Source: Actinomycetes bacterium | Lineage (GTDB): Bacteria > Actinomycetota > Acidimicrobiia > Acidimicrobiales > JAJYXR01 | Direction: 5' to 3' | Assembly: GCA_021801525.1 (NCBI GenBank) | Contig: JAJYXW010000159.1 | Span: forward strand, 1-59,875 | DNA length: 59,875 nt | Shown here: positions 16,119-25,248 of the stretch, one piece after another | How the letters are laid out: each line of letters starts with the position of its first letter | Position numbering within the stretch: position 1 is the first letter of the stretch | Notes under the pieces: model-generated | What the model saw: the letters and a program-made list of their open reading frames with translations, nothing else | Told to the model about the DNA's origin: nothing | The model's database searches: none | Made by a program: the position numbers and the translations under genes

Positions 16119-18182
16119 ATGGGTTATCGCATCGGGATCGACATAGGCGGCACCTTCACGGACCTCATCTGCGTGGGCCCCGACGGAGAGGTCCTCGTGG
16201 ACAAGGCGCTCAGCACTCCGGGGGACCAGTCCGTCGGCGTGATGAACGGGCTCGGCCAGCTCGCGGCCCGGCTCGGATGCTCGCTTGGCGAGCTCTGCAG
16301 CGGGATTGATGTGTTCGCGCACGGCTCCACCGTGGCGGACAACACGATGATAGAGATGAACGGCGCGGCCGTGGGGCTCCTCGCGACTGCGGGGCACCGC
16401 GACGAGATAGAGCTGCGGCGCTGCTTCAAGGAGGAGATCTGGGACCCCGCGGCCCCTGCCCCCCCTCCCATTGCACGTCGCCGGGCCCGGATCGGCATCG
16501 ACGAGCGGATAGGGGCTGATGGCGAGGTAGTACTGCCCCTCCCCGAGGAGCAGGTGCGCGAGGCGGCCAGGCGCTTGCGCCGCCTCGGTGTGGAGTCCGT
16601 GGCGGTTACGTTCCTGTTCTCGTACCTGAACCCGACCCACGAGCTGCGTGCGCGCGAGATCCTGCTCGAGGAGATCCCCGAGCTGTCCCAGGTGTCGCTT
16701 TCCCACGAGGTGCTCCCCAAGGCTCCCGAGTTCGAGCGGACCTCGACGACCCTGGTGAACGCCTACGTTGGACCGCGCCTCGCCCACTACGTCACCAGGC
16801 TGACGGGCGCGCTTCGGGCTGCCGGTTACGGGGGGAGGGTGCTCCTCATGCAGTCCACCGGTGGCGTGATGCACTCGGACTACGTCGCGAGGAACGCGGT
16901 CTCGCTCCTCGGATCGGGGCCGACGGCGGGGGTGCTCGGCGCTGCAAGAGTCGCGCAGGCGGCTGGCGTGGGCGACTTCGTGTCTGTCGACATGGGAGGG
17001 ACCTCCTACGACATCTGCCTGGTGCGCGCCGGTGAGCCTGAGGTTTCTCTGGACTGGAACTGGCGGCACCGCTACTACATCGGCCTGCCCATGGTGGACG
17101 TGAGGGCTATAGGCGCAGGAGGAGGGTCGATCGCGACGGTGGAGGCCGGCTCGCTGTCGGTCGGCCCGAGGAGCGCCGGCGCGGATCCGGGCCCCGCCTG
17201 CTACAGCCGAGGCGGCAGGGCAGCCACGGTGACCGACGCAGACCTCCTCCTCGGCTACCTGCCTGCCAAGGGATTCGCCGGCGGCCGCATGGAGCTGGAC
17301 CCCGACGCCGCATCGGAGGCGATACACCGCAACGTCGCCGAGCCCTTGGGCCTCGACGTGGTGGACGCAGCGTGGGCGATCAGGAGGGTCGTGGACGCCA
17401 CGATGGCGGACGCCGTGCGCCGAGTGCTCGCGGGCCGGGGTGTGGATCCCCGCGACCTGGCGCTCGTCGCCTACGGCGGCAACGGACCGGTCCATGCCTG
17501 GTCGCAGGCTCTCGAGCTCGGGGTGTCACGAGTGCTGCTGCCGCGGAGCGCGCCGGTCTTCTCGGCGCTCGGCCTGCTGGTTGCCGACTACCGCTTGGAG
17601 GGAGTCCGCGCTTACGTGACTCCCGCCGGCATGATCGAGCCGGCCAAGGTGCGCCAGGCGTTCGCGGAGATGGCCGAGCAGGCCCACAAGGAGCTAGACC
17701 CTGCCGAGGTGGAGCAAGAGCGCGTGGTCACGCAGTGCTTCGCGAACATGTGCTATCCGGGGCAGAATTTCGACGTGTCGGTTCCGCTATCCGACGGTCC
17801 TGGCTTCGGCGACGGGGACGTGGCTGGTCTCGTCGAGCGCTTCCACGAGCTCCACCAGGCTGACCGCGGCTTCTGCTTCCGCAACAACGAGCCGATGCTC
17901 AGGAGCCTCCGCGTGCTCACGGTAGCCGGGGCGTCATCCGCGCCGGCACTGGCCGCCGCGGGAGAAGCCCCGCCTGCAGGCGGCACAGCAGGTTCGCGCA
18001 GGGCTTACTTCGGTGAGTGCTTCATGGATGCGAGGGTGTTCCCGGGCGAGTGCGTCGAGCCCGGGATCTGCATCGAGGGCCCGGCCTTCATCGACGAGCC
18101 CTTCACGGTTGTGGTCGTGCCTCCGGGCGCTACGGCTGTGCTCGACGAGGCGGGCCACTTCGAGCTGTCGGCCGCCGGCTGA
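16119..18182 (+). CDS. hydantoinase A / oxoprolinase-family ATP-binding subunit
   Basis: ATG at 16119 follows GGAGG at 16104-16108. The 687-residue protein starts with the actin-like ATPase phosphate motif RIGIDIGGTFTDLICVG and later has VSVDMGGTSYDICLV, VDVRAIGAGGGSIA and LALVAYGGNGPVHAW, all typical of HyuA. Together with the B subunit it should form an ATP-dependent hydrolase or carboxylase. A decarboxylase-like protein and an oxygenase nearby would suit degradation of a ketone or cyclic amide, but no specific substrate is supported. Its last 53 bases overlap the Rrf2 gene on the other strand. Confidence 0.9.
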   Translation: MGYRIGIDIGGTFTDLICVGPDGEVLVDKALSTPGDQSVGVMNGLGQLAARLGCSLGELCSGIDVFAHGSTVADNTMIEMNGAAVGLLATAGHRDEIELRRCFKEEIWDPAAPAPPPIARRRARIGIDERIGADGEVVLPLPEEQVREAARRLRRLGVESVAVTFLFSYLNPTHELRAREILLEEIPELSQVSLSHEVLPKAPEFERTSTTLVNAYVGPRLAHYVTRLTGALRAAGYGGRVLLMQSTGGVMHSDYVARNAVSLLGSGPTAGVLGAARVAQAAGVGDFVSVDMGGTSYDICLVRAGEPEVSLDWNWRHRYYIGLPMVDVRAIGAGGGSIATVEAGSLSVGPRSAGADPGPACYSRGGRAATVTDADLLLGYLPAKGFAGGRMELDPDAASEAIHRNVAEPLGLDVVDAAWAIRRVVDATMADAVRRVLAGRGVDPRDLALVAYGGNGPVHAWSQALELGVSRVLLPRSAPVFSALGLLVADYRLEGVRAYVTPAGMIEPAKVRQAFAEMAEQAHKELDPAEVEQERVVTQCFANMCYPGQNFDVSVPLSDGPGFGDGDVAGLVERFHELHQADRGFCFRNNEPMLRSLRVLTVAGASSAPALAAAGEAPPAGGTAGSRRAYFGECFMDARVFPGECVEPGICIEGPAFIDEPFTVVVVPPGATAVLDEAGHFELSAAG

Positions 18183-18729
18183 GCGTCCCGGCGCTGGTGT
18201 GGGGCTTGGCCCTCGCAGTCGGCTTGGCGTTGGCAGTCGGCTTGGCGGCAGGCTTGGCGGCTGGCTTGGGGACAGCCCGTCGGTGCGAGTCGGCGGGGAC
18301 CGGCCTCTTACCCTGGGCAAGGGCCAGGTCGTCGCCCGCGACCTGGGCAAGGGTGGCGCTCGCGAGCTCGCCGGCGAGAGCCTCCCTGGCCGAGGACCAC
18401 ACCCAGTGGAGCGCGCACACCTCTTCCCAGTGGCAGGGCCCGCCGAGCAGAGCGCAGGCGTCGTCGAGGGGGCCTTCGAGCGCCTCGACTATCTGCAGGA
18501 TGGTGATCGCCTCGGCAGGGCGCGCGAGGGCGTAGCCGCCGTTGCGGCTGGGGAGCGAATCGAGGAGCCGGGAGCGCTGCAGCTCGCGCAGCACCTGGTG
18601 CAGGAAGCCCTGGGGTATGTCCATAGCGCCCGCGATGTCCGATGCCTTGGTTCGGGTGCCGTTCTGCTCCGCCAGGTAGACCATCGCCCGAATGCCGTAG
18701 TCGGTCCGCCTGGTCGGAACCAGCTTCAT
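18130..18729 (-). CDS. Rrf2-family regulator with Fe-S cysteines (NsrR-like)
   Basis: The 199-residue protein has an N-terminal winged helix (RRTDYGIRAMVYLAE, then SRNGGYALARP) and three cysteines, C92, C99 and C105, at positions very close to the cluster ligands of NsrR and IscR. It is therefore likely to sense nitric oxide, oxygen or Fe-S status. After about residue 140 it carries a non-family tail of Lys/Pro/Ala repeats (KPAAKPAAKPTANAKP) encoded by a short tandem repeat at about 18200-18270. Part of this tail is read from DNA that also encodes the end of the HyuA-like protein. Possible targets are the neighbouring stress and respiratory genes. Confidence 0.85.
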   Translation of the reverse strand: MKLVPTRRTDYGIRAMVYLAEQNGTRTKASDIAGAMDIPQGFLHQVLRELQRSRLLDSLPSRNGGYALARPAEAITILQIVEALEGPLDDACALLGGPCHWEEVCALHWVWSSAREALAGELASATLAQVAGDDLALAQGKRPVPADSHRRAVPKPAAKPAAKPTANAKPTARAKPHTSAGTLSRRPTARSGPPRRAQP

Positions 18730-18774
18730 GCTCGAATCCTATCCGGTGGCCATGGCCGCTCGACCTCTCATGTG

Positions 18775-18934
18775 CCGGTCGCTTCAGATGCCGGTCGCTT
18801 CAGATGCCGGTCGGTTCATGTGCCGGTCGGTTCAGATGCCGGTCGGTTCAGATGCCGGTCGCTTCAGATGCCGGTCGCTTCAGATGCCGGTCGCTTCAGA
18901 TGCCGGTCGGTTCAGATGCCGGTCGGTTCAGATG
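18775..18934. repeat. 16-bp tandem array, ten copies, anchored on a stop codon
   Basis: Ten contiguous copies of CCGGTCGCTTCAGATG (position 8 alternates C or G; copy three has two further changes). On the minus strand each unit contains ATC TGA; the copy next to the gene supplies the final Ile codon and stop (18928-18930) of the USP fusion. The array fills the gap to the Rrf2 gene. Confidence 0.98.
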
Positions 18935-19893
18935 GCAGTGAGCCGCCGCCCGGTGAACTCGGGGTTGGCGATGAGCACCCAGTTTGACCGCTCGCCCGGA
19001 GCCCATGGATCGAGCGGCAGCGCGCGTACGTGCTCGGAGAGAGCGTCTGTCGCATCGGTTATGTCCCTTCCGATTCCGCGCACCTCTACGCTCCATCCCG
19101 TGCCCGAGGACTCGTCGACTTCCTCCGCCTCGAACGCGACGTGGCCGAGGTCCGCCCAGTGGAGCTTGGTCCCCTGAGCGGTACGAAACGCGACGGTCCT
19201 GCCGTCGAGAACGTAGTTCACGGGGAAGATCTCCGGGTGGCCTTCGTTCACGACCGCGATCCTGCCGTAGTCCTTGCCAAGCAGTAGCGCCACGCACTCG
19301 TCCTCGGGGATCTCGTCGAGGCGCCTTGGCGCCGTGCCCGGCGTTTCCACATGGCCGCTCGGGCGGGAGGTCCCGGCATGCTCGCCGGCGGGACTCGCGC
19401 CTGGCGCTTCGACGGGGTCACTGTCCAGGCGGTCCCACGAGTGCACAACCAAGACCGGGCACGGAGCACGCCCGGAGAGGTAGTGGCTCACCGATCCCAA
19501 CAGCATCCCCGCAACCCGCCCGTGGCCCCGGGTGCCGACGACGAGGATGTCGGCGCCGGTACATCTCACGCGCAGCACGGTTGCGGGCGCGCCAGGCAAG
19601 ACCTCGCGCTCGATGGTCACACCTGGATCTCCGTCGTCGAGCACCGTCGAGAGCGCCTGCTCTGACGCCTCGCGGGCGTCTTGCTCGGGGTCGTCCTCGT
19701 CGGCCAGCACCGGGGCCATACCGGCGGACGCCGCGAAGTGCGGGTGCCAGACCGTCACGACTCGGAGTGTCGCGTGCCGACGGCGGGCCTCCGCGAGCGC
19801 GAAACGTAGCGCGTGGATGGAGCTGCCGGATCCGTCCACCCCGACTACAACCACTGGGTTGCGATACTCCACGGGCGCACCTGTCGTTCTCAT
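18928..19893 (-). CDS. universal stress protein fused to a PNPOx-like flavin-binding domain
   Basis: The product has 321 residues. Residues 1-155 form a universal stress domain with VVVGVDGSGSSIHAL at the start and the ATP-binding ILVVGTRGHGRVAGMLLGSV. A Pro/Gly/Ser linker (about 156-190) leads to a split-barrel PNPOx-like domain (VALLLGKDYGRIAVVNEGHP, then PVNYVLDGRTVAFRT). Both domains are typical of hypoxia or dormancy regulons of actinobacteria; the fusion puts nucleotide sensing and flavin or F420 binding in one chain. It is transcribed away from the PNPOx-phosphoketolase genes across a gap holding a DosR-like box. Confidence 0.85.
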   Translation of the reverse strand: MRTTGAPVEYRNPVVVVGVDGSGSSIHALRFALAEARRRHATLRVVTVWHPHFAASAGMAPVLADEDDPEQDAREASEQALSTVLDDGDPGVTIEREVLPGAPATVLRVRCTGADILVVGTRGHGRVAGMLLGSVSHYLSGRAPCPVLVVHSWDRLDSDPVEAPGASPAGEHAGTSRPSGHVETPGTAPRRLDEIPEDECVALLLGKDYGRIAVVNEGHPEIFPVNYVLDGRTVAFRTAQGTKLHWADLGHVAFEAEEVDESSGTGWSVEVRGIGRDITDATDALSEHVRALPLDPWAPGERSNWVLIANPEFTGRRLTAI

Positions 19894-19915
19894 CGAGCAT
19901 CGTCGGCTTGCTCAT

Positions 19916-19956
19916 GCCGCTCGCATCTCGCGCCGCTCGCATCTCGCGCCGCTCGA
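19916..19956 (+). repeat. 16-bp tandem repeat, 2.5 copies
   Basis: GCCGCTCGCATCTCGC occurs twice exactly and once in part, just upstream of the divergently transcribed USP fusion gene. Confidence 0.95.
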
Positions 19957-19998
19957 TGTGTCTTATCTCACGCTACAAGGAAGGCACAGCGGCGGGTA

Positions 19999-20012
19999 GG
20001 GTCCAACGTCCC
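19999..20012. promoter_or_regulatory. DosR/DevR-like box between stress genes
   Basis: The minus strand reads GGGACGTTGGACCC, again GGGACNNNNGNCCC, with outer AAGGG/CCCTA symmetry. It lies 55 bases before the ATG of the PNPOx-like gene and 106 bases before the USP fusion gene, a good position to control both. Universal stress proteins and PNPOx-like proteins are typical DosR regulon members, which supports the reading. Confidence 0.5.
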
Positions 20013-20066
20013 TTGTATGACCTTGTGCCCTGGCAATCCGGCCAGCCGGCGGATCAGAATGGGCGT

Positions 20067-20495
20067 ATGTGGATCGACGAGCACGGGTCGGAGATCCTCG
20101 GAGCTCCCGAGTGCCGCCGGCTGCTGGCGCTCGGGGCCAAACAGGGGCTCCATGGCCACCTGGGCACCCCCGGTGCGGGCGCGCCGGTGGTGTTGCCCGT
20201 TGACTACGCCGTCCATGGCTCGGATGTGGTGCTGCGCGTAGGGGAGGTGCTGTTCCACCAGGCGACCGGCAAGCTGGTTGCCTTCGAGGTCGACGGGCTC
20301 GACGGCGAGTGGCGCTGGAGCGTGCTCGTGCGTGGTCTCGCTCTTGCAGGTGACGGGCTGGCCGTCGGCACCGACACGCCCAAGCCGCATGTACCAGAGC
20401 CGGGAAGGCGGCTCCTCGTGATCCGGGTCGATCTCATCACCGGCCGGCGCATAGGGCCGAGCCTGGCGTCTCGAGCCGAGCCGGGCCGCCTGTGA
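20067..20495 (+). CDS. PNPOx-like flavin/F420-binding protein
   Basis: ATG at 20067 starts a 142-residue protein resembling the pyridoxamine-5-phosphate oxidase-like small proteins of actinobacteria ([20 protein letters not shown], then [19 protein letters not shown]). An upstream TTG at 20013 is possible but would place coding sequence across the DosR-like box. These proteins bind FMN, F420 or heme and act in redox stress. The stop shares a base with the ATG of the phosphoketolase gene, so the genes are translationally coupled. Confidence 0.75.
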   Translation: MWIDEHGSEILGAPECRRLLALGAKQGLHGHLGTPGAGAPVVLPVDYAVHGSDVVLRVGEVLFHQATGKLVAFEVDGLDGEWRWSVLVRGLALAGDGLAVGTDTPKPHVPEPGRRLLVIRVDLITGRRIGPSLASRAEPGRL

Positions 20496-22873
20496 TGATC
20501 GCGCAACGAAGGGCTACGGAGCCGCTCGACCCGAACGAGCTGGCCCGGCTCGATCTGTGGTGGCGGGCAGCCAACTACTTGTCGGTGGGGCAGATATACC
20601 TGATGGACAACGCTCTTCTCAGGGAGAAGCTGCGTCCTGAGCACGTCAAGCCCCGTTTGCTCGGCCACTGGGGGACGACCCCGGGGCTGAACCTCGTCTG
20701 CACGCATCTGAACCGGCTGATTCGCGAGCGGGACACGGATGTTGTCTTCGTCTGCGGTCCGGGCCATGGAGGTCCCGCCGTCGTCGCCCAGAGTTGGCTC
20801 GAGGGCAGCTATACCGAAGTCTGGAGCGAGGTGACCCGTGACGGCGCCGGGATGGCCCGCCTGTTCCGCCAGTTCTCCTTCCCGGGCGGGATCCCGTCGC
20901 ATGCGTCGCCGGAAACGCCGGGCTCGATCAACGAGGGCGGCGAGCTGGGCTACTCGCTGTTGCACGCCACGGGCGCTGCTTTCGACAACCCGGACTTGGT
21001 GGTGGCCTGCGTCGTCGGCGACGGCGAGGCCGAGACCGGGGCGCTCGCGACCAGCTGGCACGCCAACAAGTTCCTGAACCCGGCCACCGACGGGGCCGTG
21101 CTGCCAATCTTGCACCTGAACGGCTACAAGATTGCCAACCCGACGATCCTGGCCCGCATTCCCGAGACCGAGCTGCTCCGCCTCTTCGAAGGCTACGGCT
21201 GGGCGCCGACCGTCGTCGAAGCCGACGATCCGTCCCGGATCCACCAGCCGCTGGCCAGCGCTCTCGACGCAGCCTTCGACTCCATCGCGGAGATCCAGGC
21301 TGCGGCCCGGCGACCCGGTGCGGACGGCGGGCAACGTCCGTGCTGGCCGATGCTGGTGCTGCGCACTCCGAAGGGCTGGACGGGTCCGAAGACGGTCGAC
21401 GGTGTGGCCGTCGAGGGTACGTGGAGGGCCCATCAGGTGCCCCTCTCCGAGGTGCGGACCAACCCGGAGCACTTGGCCCAGCTCGAGTCGTGGATGCTCT
21501 CCTACCGGCCTGAGGAGCTCTTCGACGAAGAGGGACGTCCTCGCCCCGAGGTCGCGGCAGCGAGCCCGGTGGGAGCCCGTCGCATGGGGGCCAACCCGCA
21601 CGCCAACGGTGGGCTGCTCACCCGCGGCCTCGATCTGCCCGACTTTCGCGGCTACGGGGTGACGCTCGATCGTCCGGGCGCCATCCGTGCCGGAGCCACC
21701 GGGGTGCTCGGCGGGTGGCTACGTGACGTGGTGGCTTCCAACCGCGGGCGTTTCAGGGTGTTCGGTCCCGACGAGACGGCATCCAACCGGCTGTCGGCAA
21801 TATTCGACGTGACTAACCGGGCCTGGCAAGCCGAGCGCCTCGCGACCGACGATCATCTGGCTCCGAGCGGCCAGGTGATCGAGGTGCTCTCCGAGCACTG
21901 CTGCCAGGGCTGGCTCGAGGGTTATCTGCTGACCGGCCGTCACGGCTTGTTCAACTGCTACGAAGCGTTCATCCACATCGTTGACTCGATGTTCAACCAG
22001 CATGCCAAGTGGCTGAAGGTCACCCGGGCCATTCCCTGGCGCGCTCCGCTGCCGAGCCTCAACTACCTGCTCTCTTCCCACGTGTGGCGCCAGGACCACA
22101 ACGGCTTCTCTCACCAGGACCCAGGCTTCATCGACCATGTCGTCAACAAGAAGGCGGAGGTAGTACGCGTCTACCTGCCGCCCGACGCCAACTGCCTGCT
22201 GTCCGTGATGGATCACTGCTTGCGAAGCCGCGACTACGTGAACGTAGTGGTGGCGGGCAAGAACGACGAGGCGGTGTGGTTGACGATGGACGAAGCGGTC
22301 GCCCACTGTGCGCGGGGGATTGGCACCTTCGGCTTCGCCTGCTCGGATGGCGACGAGATGCCCGATGTCGTGCTCGCCTGTGCCGGGGACGTGCCGACCC
22401 TGGAGGTCCTAGCAGCGACGGACTTGTTGCGCCGGCACCTCCCTGGGCTTCGGGTCCGCGTGGTGAACGTGGTCGACCTGATGCGGCTCCAGCCCCCGAG
22501 CGAGCACCCCCATGGCTTGCCCGACGCCGAGTACGACGTCCTCTTCCCGCCAGGCGTGCCGACCGTTTTCGTCTACCACGGCTATCCCTGGCTCATCCAT
22601 CGCCTCACCTACCGCCGTGCCCATCACGATTGGCTGCACGTGCGCGGCTACAAGGAGGAGGGCACCACCACCACCCCCTTTGACATGGTCATGCTCAACG
22701 ACCTCGATCGCTTCCGGATCGTCATGGACGTGATCGACCGGGTGGAGAACTTGGGCGCCCGCGTTGCGCACCTGCGCCAGGCGATGACCGACCAACGCCT
22801 TGCGGCAAGGGCCTACACCAGAGCCCACGGCGAGGACGACCCCGCGATAGCGGCGTGGACATGGCCGACCTGA
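20495..22873 (+). CDS. xfp: xylulose-5-phosphate/fructose-6-phosphate phosphoketolase
   Basis: The 792-residue protein has the full phosphoketolase length and signatures: [20 protein letters not shown], the thiamine-diphosphate segment [20 protein letters not shown], and [19 protein letters not shown]. It splits xylulose-5-phosphate or fructose-6-phosphate with inorganic phosphate to acetyl-phosphate plus a triose or tetrose phosphate. The acetate kinase gene overlaps its 3' end, so acetyl-phosphate can be turned into acetate and ATP without oxygen. This fits the stress genes upstream. Confidence 0.97.
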   Translation: MIAQRRATEPLDPNELARLDLWWRAANYLSVGQIYLMDNALLREKLRPEHVKPRLLGHWGTTPGLNLVCTHLNRLIRERDTDVVFVCGPGHGGPAVVAQSWLEGSYTEVWSEVTRDGAGMARLFRQFSFPGGIPSHASPETPGSINEGGELGYSLLHATGAAFDNPDLVVACVVGDGEAETGALATSWHANKFLNPATDGAVLPILHLNGYKIANPTILARIPETELLRLFEGYGWAPTVVEADDPSRIHQPLASALDAAFDSIAEIQAAARRPGADGGQRPCWPMLVLRTPKGWTGPKTVDGVAVEGTWRAHQVPLSEVRTNPEHLAQLESWMLSYRPEELFDEEGRPRPEVAAASPVGARRMGANPHANGGLLTRGLDLPDFRGYGVTLDRPGAIRAGATGVLGGWLRDVVASNRGRFRVFGPDETASNRLSAIFDVTNRAWQAERLATDDHLAPSGQVIEVLSEHCCQGWLEGYLLTGRHGLFNCYEAFIHIVDSMFNQHAKWLKVTRAIPWRAPLPSLNYLLSSHVWRQDHNGFSHQDPGFIDHVVNKKAEVVRVYLPPDANCLLSVMDHCLRSRDYVNVVVAGKNDEAVWLTMDEAVAHCARGIGTFGFACSDGDEMPDVVLACAGDVPTLEVLAATDLLRRHLPGLRVRVVNVVDLMRLQPPSEHPHGLPDAEYDVLFPPGVPTVFVYHGYPWLIHRLTYRRAHHDWLHVRGYKEEGTTTTPFDMVMLNDLDRFRIVMDVIDRVENLGARVAHLRQAMTDQRLAARAYTRAHGEDDPAIAAWTWPT

Positions 22874-23958
22874 AGCGCCTGCTCGTTGTGAATGCGGGTT
22901 CGTCGTCGACGAAGTGCTCAGTGCTCGACGAGAACGATGTCCTCGTCGAGCACCTCGGCTTGCCCGCCCCGGGCGAACCCGCGGTGGCCCAGGGGATCGA
23001 GGTGCTGCTCGACCGGTTCGCACCGGCAGCGAGCGTGCACCGGGTCGTCCACGGTGGTCCGCGCTTCCACCAGGCTGTGCTCGTCGACGCGTCAGTCGAG
23101 GCCGACATCGCTGCCCTTGGTGATCTTGCCCCGCTCCACAACCCCCCGGGCCTGGCCCTCCTGGAGCGGGTGCGCAAGGTTGCCCCGGACCTGCCAGCGA
23201 TCGCCTGCTTCGACACCGCGTTCTTCGCCGGCCTTCCCGAGACGGCATCCACCTACGCCCTGCCCGCCGAGTGGCGGTCGCGCTTCGCCATCCGCCGCTA
23301 CGGCTTCCACGGCCTGTCGCACGCATGGGCCTCGCGGCGGGTCGCGGAGCTCGTCGTCAGGCGACCAGAGGAACTACGCGTGGTGAGCGCGCATCTCGGT
23401 GCTGGCGCTTCACTCGCCGCCATCGTGAACGGGCACCCGCTGGACACCACCATGGGCTTCACGCCGCTCGATGGTCTGGTAATGGCTACACGGCCTGGCT
23501 CAGTCGACCCTGGGGTGATAACCCTCGTCCTCCGCCACAGCCGCATGGATGTCGACCAGGTCGAAGATGCGCTCGAGCGCCGCTCGGGACTGGTCGCACT
23601 GGCCGGCACTCCTGACCTCGAGGAGGTGATCGAGAGGGTCGAGGGCGGCGACCATCGGGCCGAGCTCGCTTACGGCGTCTACCTGCACCGGCTGCGTGCC
23701 GGCATTGCCGCCATGGCCGCGGCCATGGGTGGCATTGACGCGCTTGTGTTCACTGGCGGCGCTGGCGAAGCGCCGGGGCCGATGCGTAGCGACACCTGCC
23801 GCGGGCTCGGGTTCCTCGGGCTTCATGCTGACGGCCGCACCGGCGAGGGGTCTGATGACCGGCTGCTCTCCGGCGACCGGTTCCCCGCTGTCGCGGTAGT
23901 CCACTCTCGGGAGGATCTCCAGATGGCGCACCAAGCCAGGGAAGTCCTTGGATGGTGA
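22861..23958 (+). CDS. ackA: acetate kinase
   Basis: ATG at 22861 overlaps the phosphoketolase stop by 13 bases; a GTG at 22855 is an alternative. The protein (365 residues, slightly shorter than the usual 400) has the ASKHA signatures [50 protein letters not shown] and [14 protein letters not shown]. It transfers phosphate from acetyl-phosphate to ADP. No phosphotransacetylase is nearby, so the natural source of acetyl-phosphate is the phosphoketolase. Confidence 0.95.
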   Translation: MADLKRLLVVNAGSSSTKCSVLDENDVLVEHLGLPAPGEPAVAQGIEVLLDRFAPAASVHRVVHGGPRFHQAVLVDASVEADIAALGDLAPLHNPPGLALLERVRKVAPDLPAIACFDTAFFAGLPETASTYALPAEWRSRFAIRRYGFHGLSHAWASRRVAELVVRRPEELRVVSAHLGAGASLAAIVNGHPLDTTMGFTPLDGLVMATRPGSVDPGVITLVLRHSRMDVDQVEDALERRSGLVALAGTPDLEEVIERVEGGDHRAELAYGVYLHRLRAGIAAMAAAMGGIDALVFTGGAGEAPGPMRSDTCRGLGFLGLHADGRTGEGSDDRLLSGDRFPAVAVVHSREDLQMAHQAREVLGW

Positions 23959-24045
23959 GCGCAGTGGCTGTGGGCGGTGCGTAGAGCCGAGCCTCGAACG
24001 AGTGACTTTCGACCCTTCGATTCGGGATGCCGCTCCCGTAGCGTG

Positions 24046-25248
24046 GTGACAGTGGGTAGGAACGACCGGGCCGTGCCGTCGCCGCGTGCCATATCGGGAG
24101 CTCGGGCTTCCGGCGTTGCCGCACCTTCCGGCGTTGCCGCACCTTCCGGCGTTGCCGCACCTTCCGGCGTTGCCGCACCTTCCGGCGTTGCGCCGCTCGT
24201 CACGGTGGCATGGGAGATCACCCGCTCGTGTCCCCTCAGGTGCCTGCACTGCCGCGCGGACGCCCAGGTGCGTCGCGACCCCCGGGAGCTCACCCTCGCG
24301 GAGGGCCAGAAGCTGATCGGGGAGGCGGCGGCGGCCGGAGCGCGGGTGCTCGTCGTCACCGGAGGTGACCCGTTCGCGAGGGCGGATGTCTTCGACATCG
24401 TCCGCTCGGTTACCGAGCACGGCATGCACGCCGGTCTGTCTCCGAGCGCCACTCCGCGCCTCACGCCGGCTGCCCTCGATAGGGCGGCGAAGGCGGGTAC
24501 GGGCACCGTGCACCTGAGTCTGGACGGCGCGTCAGAGGCAACCCACGACTCGTTTCGGGGCGTCAGGGGATCCTTCCGGCGCACTCTGGCGGCGTTCGAG
24601 CTCGTTCGGGACCGCGGGATGAGGCTTCAGGTGGGCACCACCGTCTGCCGTCGCACCCTCCCCGAGCTGCAGGCCATCGCGGAGATGCTCGAAGGCAGGG
24701 TGGACGCGTGGACGCTGTTCTTCCTCGTCCCTACCGGAAGAGCCCCTGCCCTCGAAGCGCTGGGCGCGCCCGAGCAGAGCCGGGTGCTCCACTGGCTGGC
24801 GGGGCTGCGTGCCTCCTTTGCCGTGCGGAGCGTGGAGGCGCCAGAGCTGCGCCGTGTGCTGGCGGACGGCCGCGGTGCCGGGCATCCGCCAGGCGGTGCC
24901 GGGCCTCCGCCCAGCGGGGTCGGGGTCGGGGACGGGCGGGGGTTCTGCTTCGTGTCGCACGTCGGGGACGTCTGTCCGTCGGGTTTCCTCCAGGTTCCGG
25001 TCGGCAACGTCCGCGAGCGGTCCCTGGGGTACTGGTACGAAAGAGCGCCCCTGATGCGCGCCCTCAGGGAGCAGGCCCGTTACGGCGGGCGCTGTGGCAT
25101 CTGCGAGTGGTGGTCGCTCTGTGGCGGTAGCCGGGCACGCGCGTGGGCGGTGAGCGGCGACCCTCTGGCCGAGGACCCCGCGTGCGATTACTTCCCTGCG
25201 GCGAGCGCCCCCTCGGCGTCCCCTGAGGTTCCAGTACCTTCAGGGTGA
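24046..25248 (+). CDS. radical SAM/SPASM domain protein
   Basis: About 400 residues from a GTG near 24046 (GTG at 24043 and 24052 are equally possible; no clear Shine-Dalgarno). The radical SAM cluster is WEITRSCPLRCLHCRADAQ (C-x3-C-x2-C, about C62/C66/C69), followed by VVTGGDPF. The C-terminal SPASM-type cysteines include CGICEWWSLCGGSRARA and a final Cys before YFPA. The pattern recalls the heme-pathway enzyme AhbD and its relatives, and heme A synthase is the convergent neighbour, but a peptide-modifying role cannot be excluded. The N-terminal 45 residues are a repeat-coded GVAAPS tract. The last 61 bases overlap ctaA. Confidence 0.85.
   Translation: MTVGRNDRAVPSPRAISGARASGVAAPSGVAAPSGVAAPSGVAAPSGVAPLVTVAWEITRSCPLRCLHCRADAQVRRDPRELTLAEGQKLIGEAAAAGARVLVVTGGDPFARADVFDIVRSVTEHGMHAGLSPSATPRLTPAALDRAAKAGTGTVHLSLDGASEATHDSFRGVRGSFRRTLAAFELVRDRGMRLQVGTTVCRRTLPELQAIAEMLEGRVDAWTLFFLVPTGRAPALEALGAPEQSRVLHWLAGLRASFAVRSVEAPELRRVLADGRGAGHPPGGAGPPPSGVGVGDGRGFCFVSHVGDVCPSGFLQVPVGNVRERSLGYWYERAPLMRALREQARYGGRCGICEWWSLCGGSRARAWAVSGDPLAEDPACDYFPAASAPSASPEVPVPSG
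24107..24191 (+). repeat. 18-bp tandem repeat in the N-terminus of the radical SAM gene
   Basis: CTTCCGGCGTTGCCGCAC is repeated 4.7 times without a change. It keeps frame and encodes GVAAPS repeats just before the radical SAM domain. Perfect identity suggests copy number may vary between isolates. Confidence 0.97.

Noticed and set aside
12647..16120. Open frame of 1157 codons on the minus strand opposite the amidohydrolase and hydantoinase genes
   Set aside because: It is antisense to three well-supported genes, has no family sequence, and long antisense frames are expected in GC-rich DNA with strong codon bias.
18775..18934. CRISPR array or replication iterons
   Set aside because: Units are directly adjacent with no spacers, no cas or rep genes are near, and the unit includes the stop codon of the neighbouring gene.
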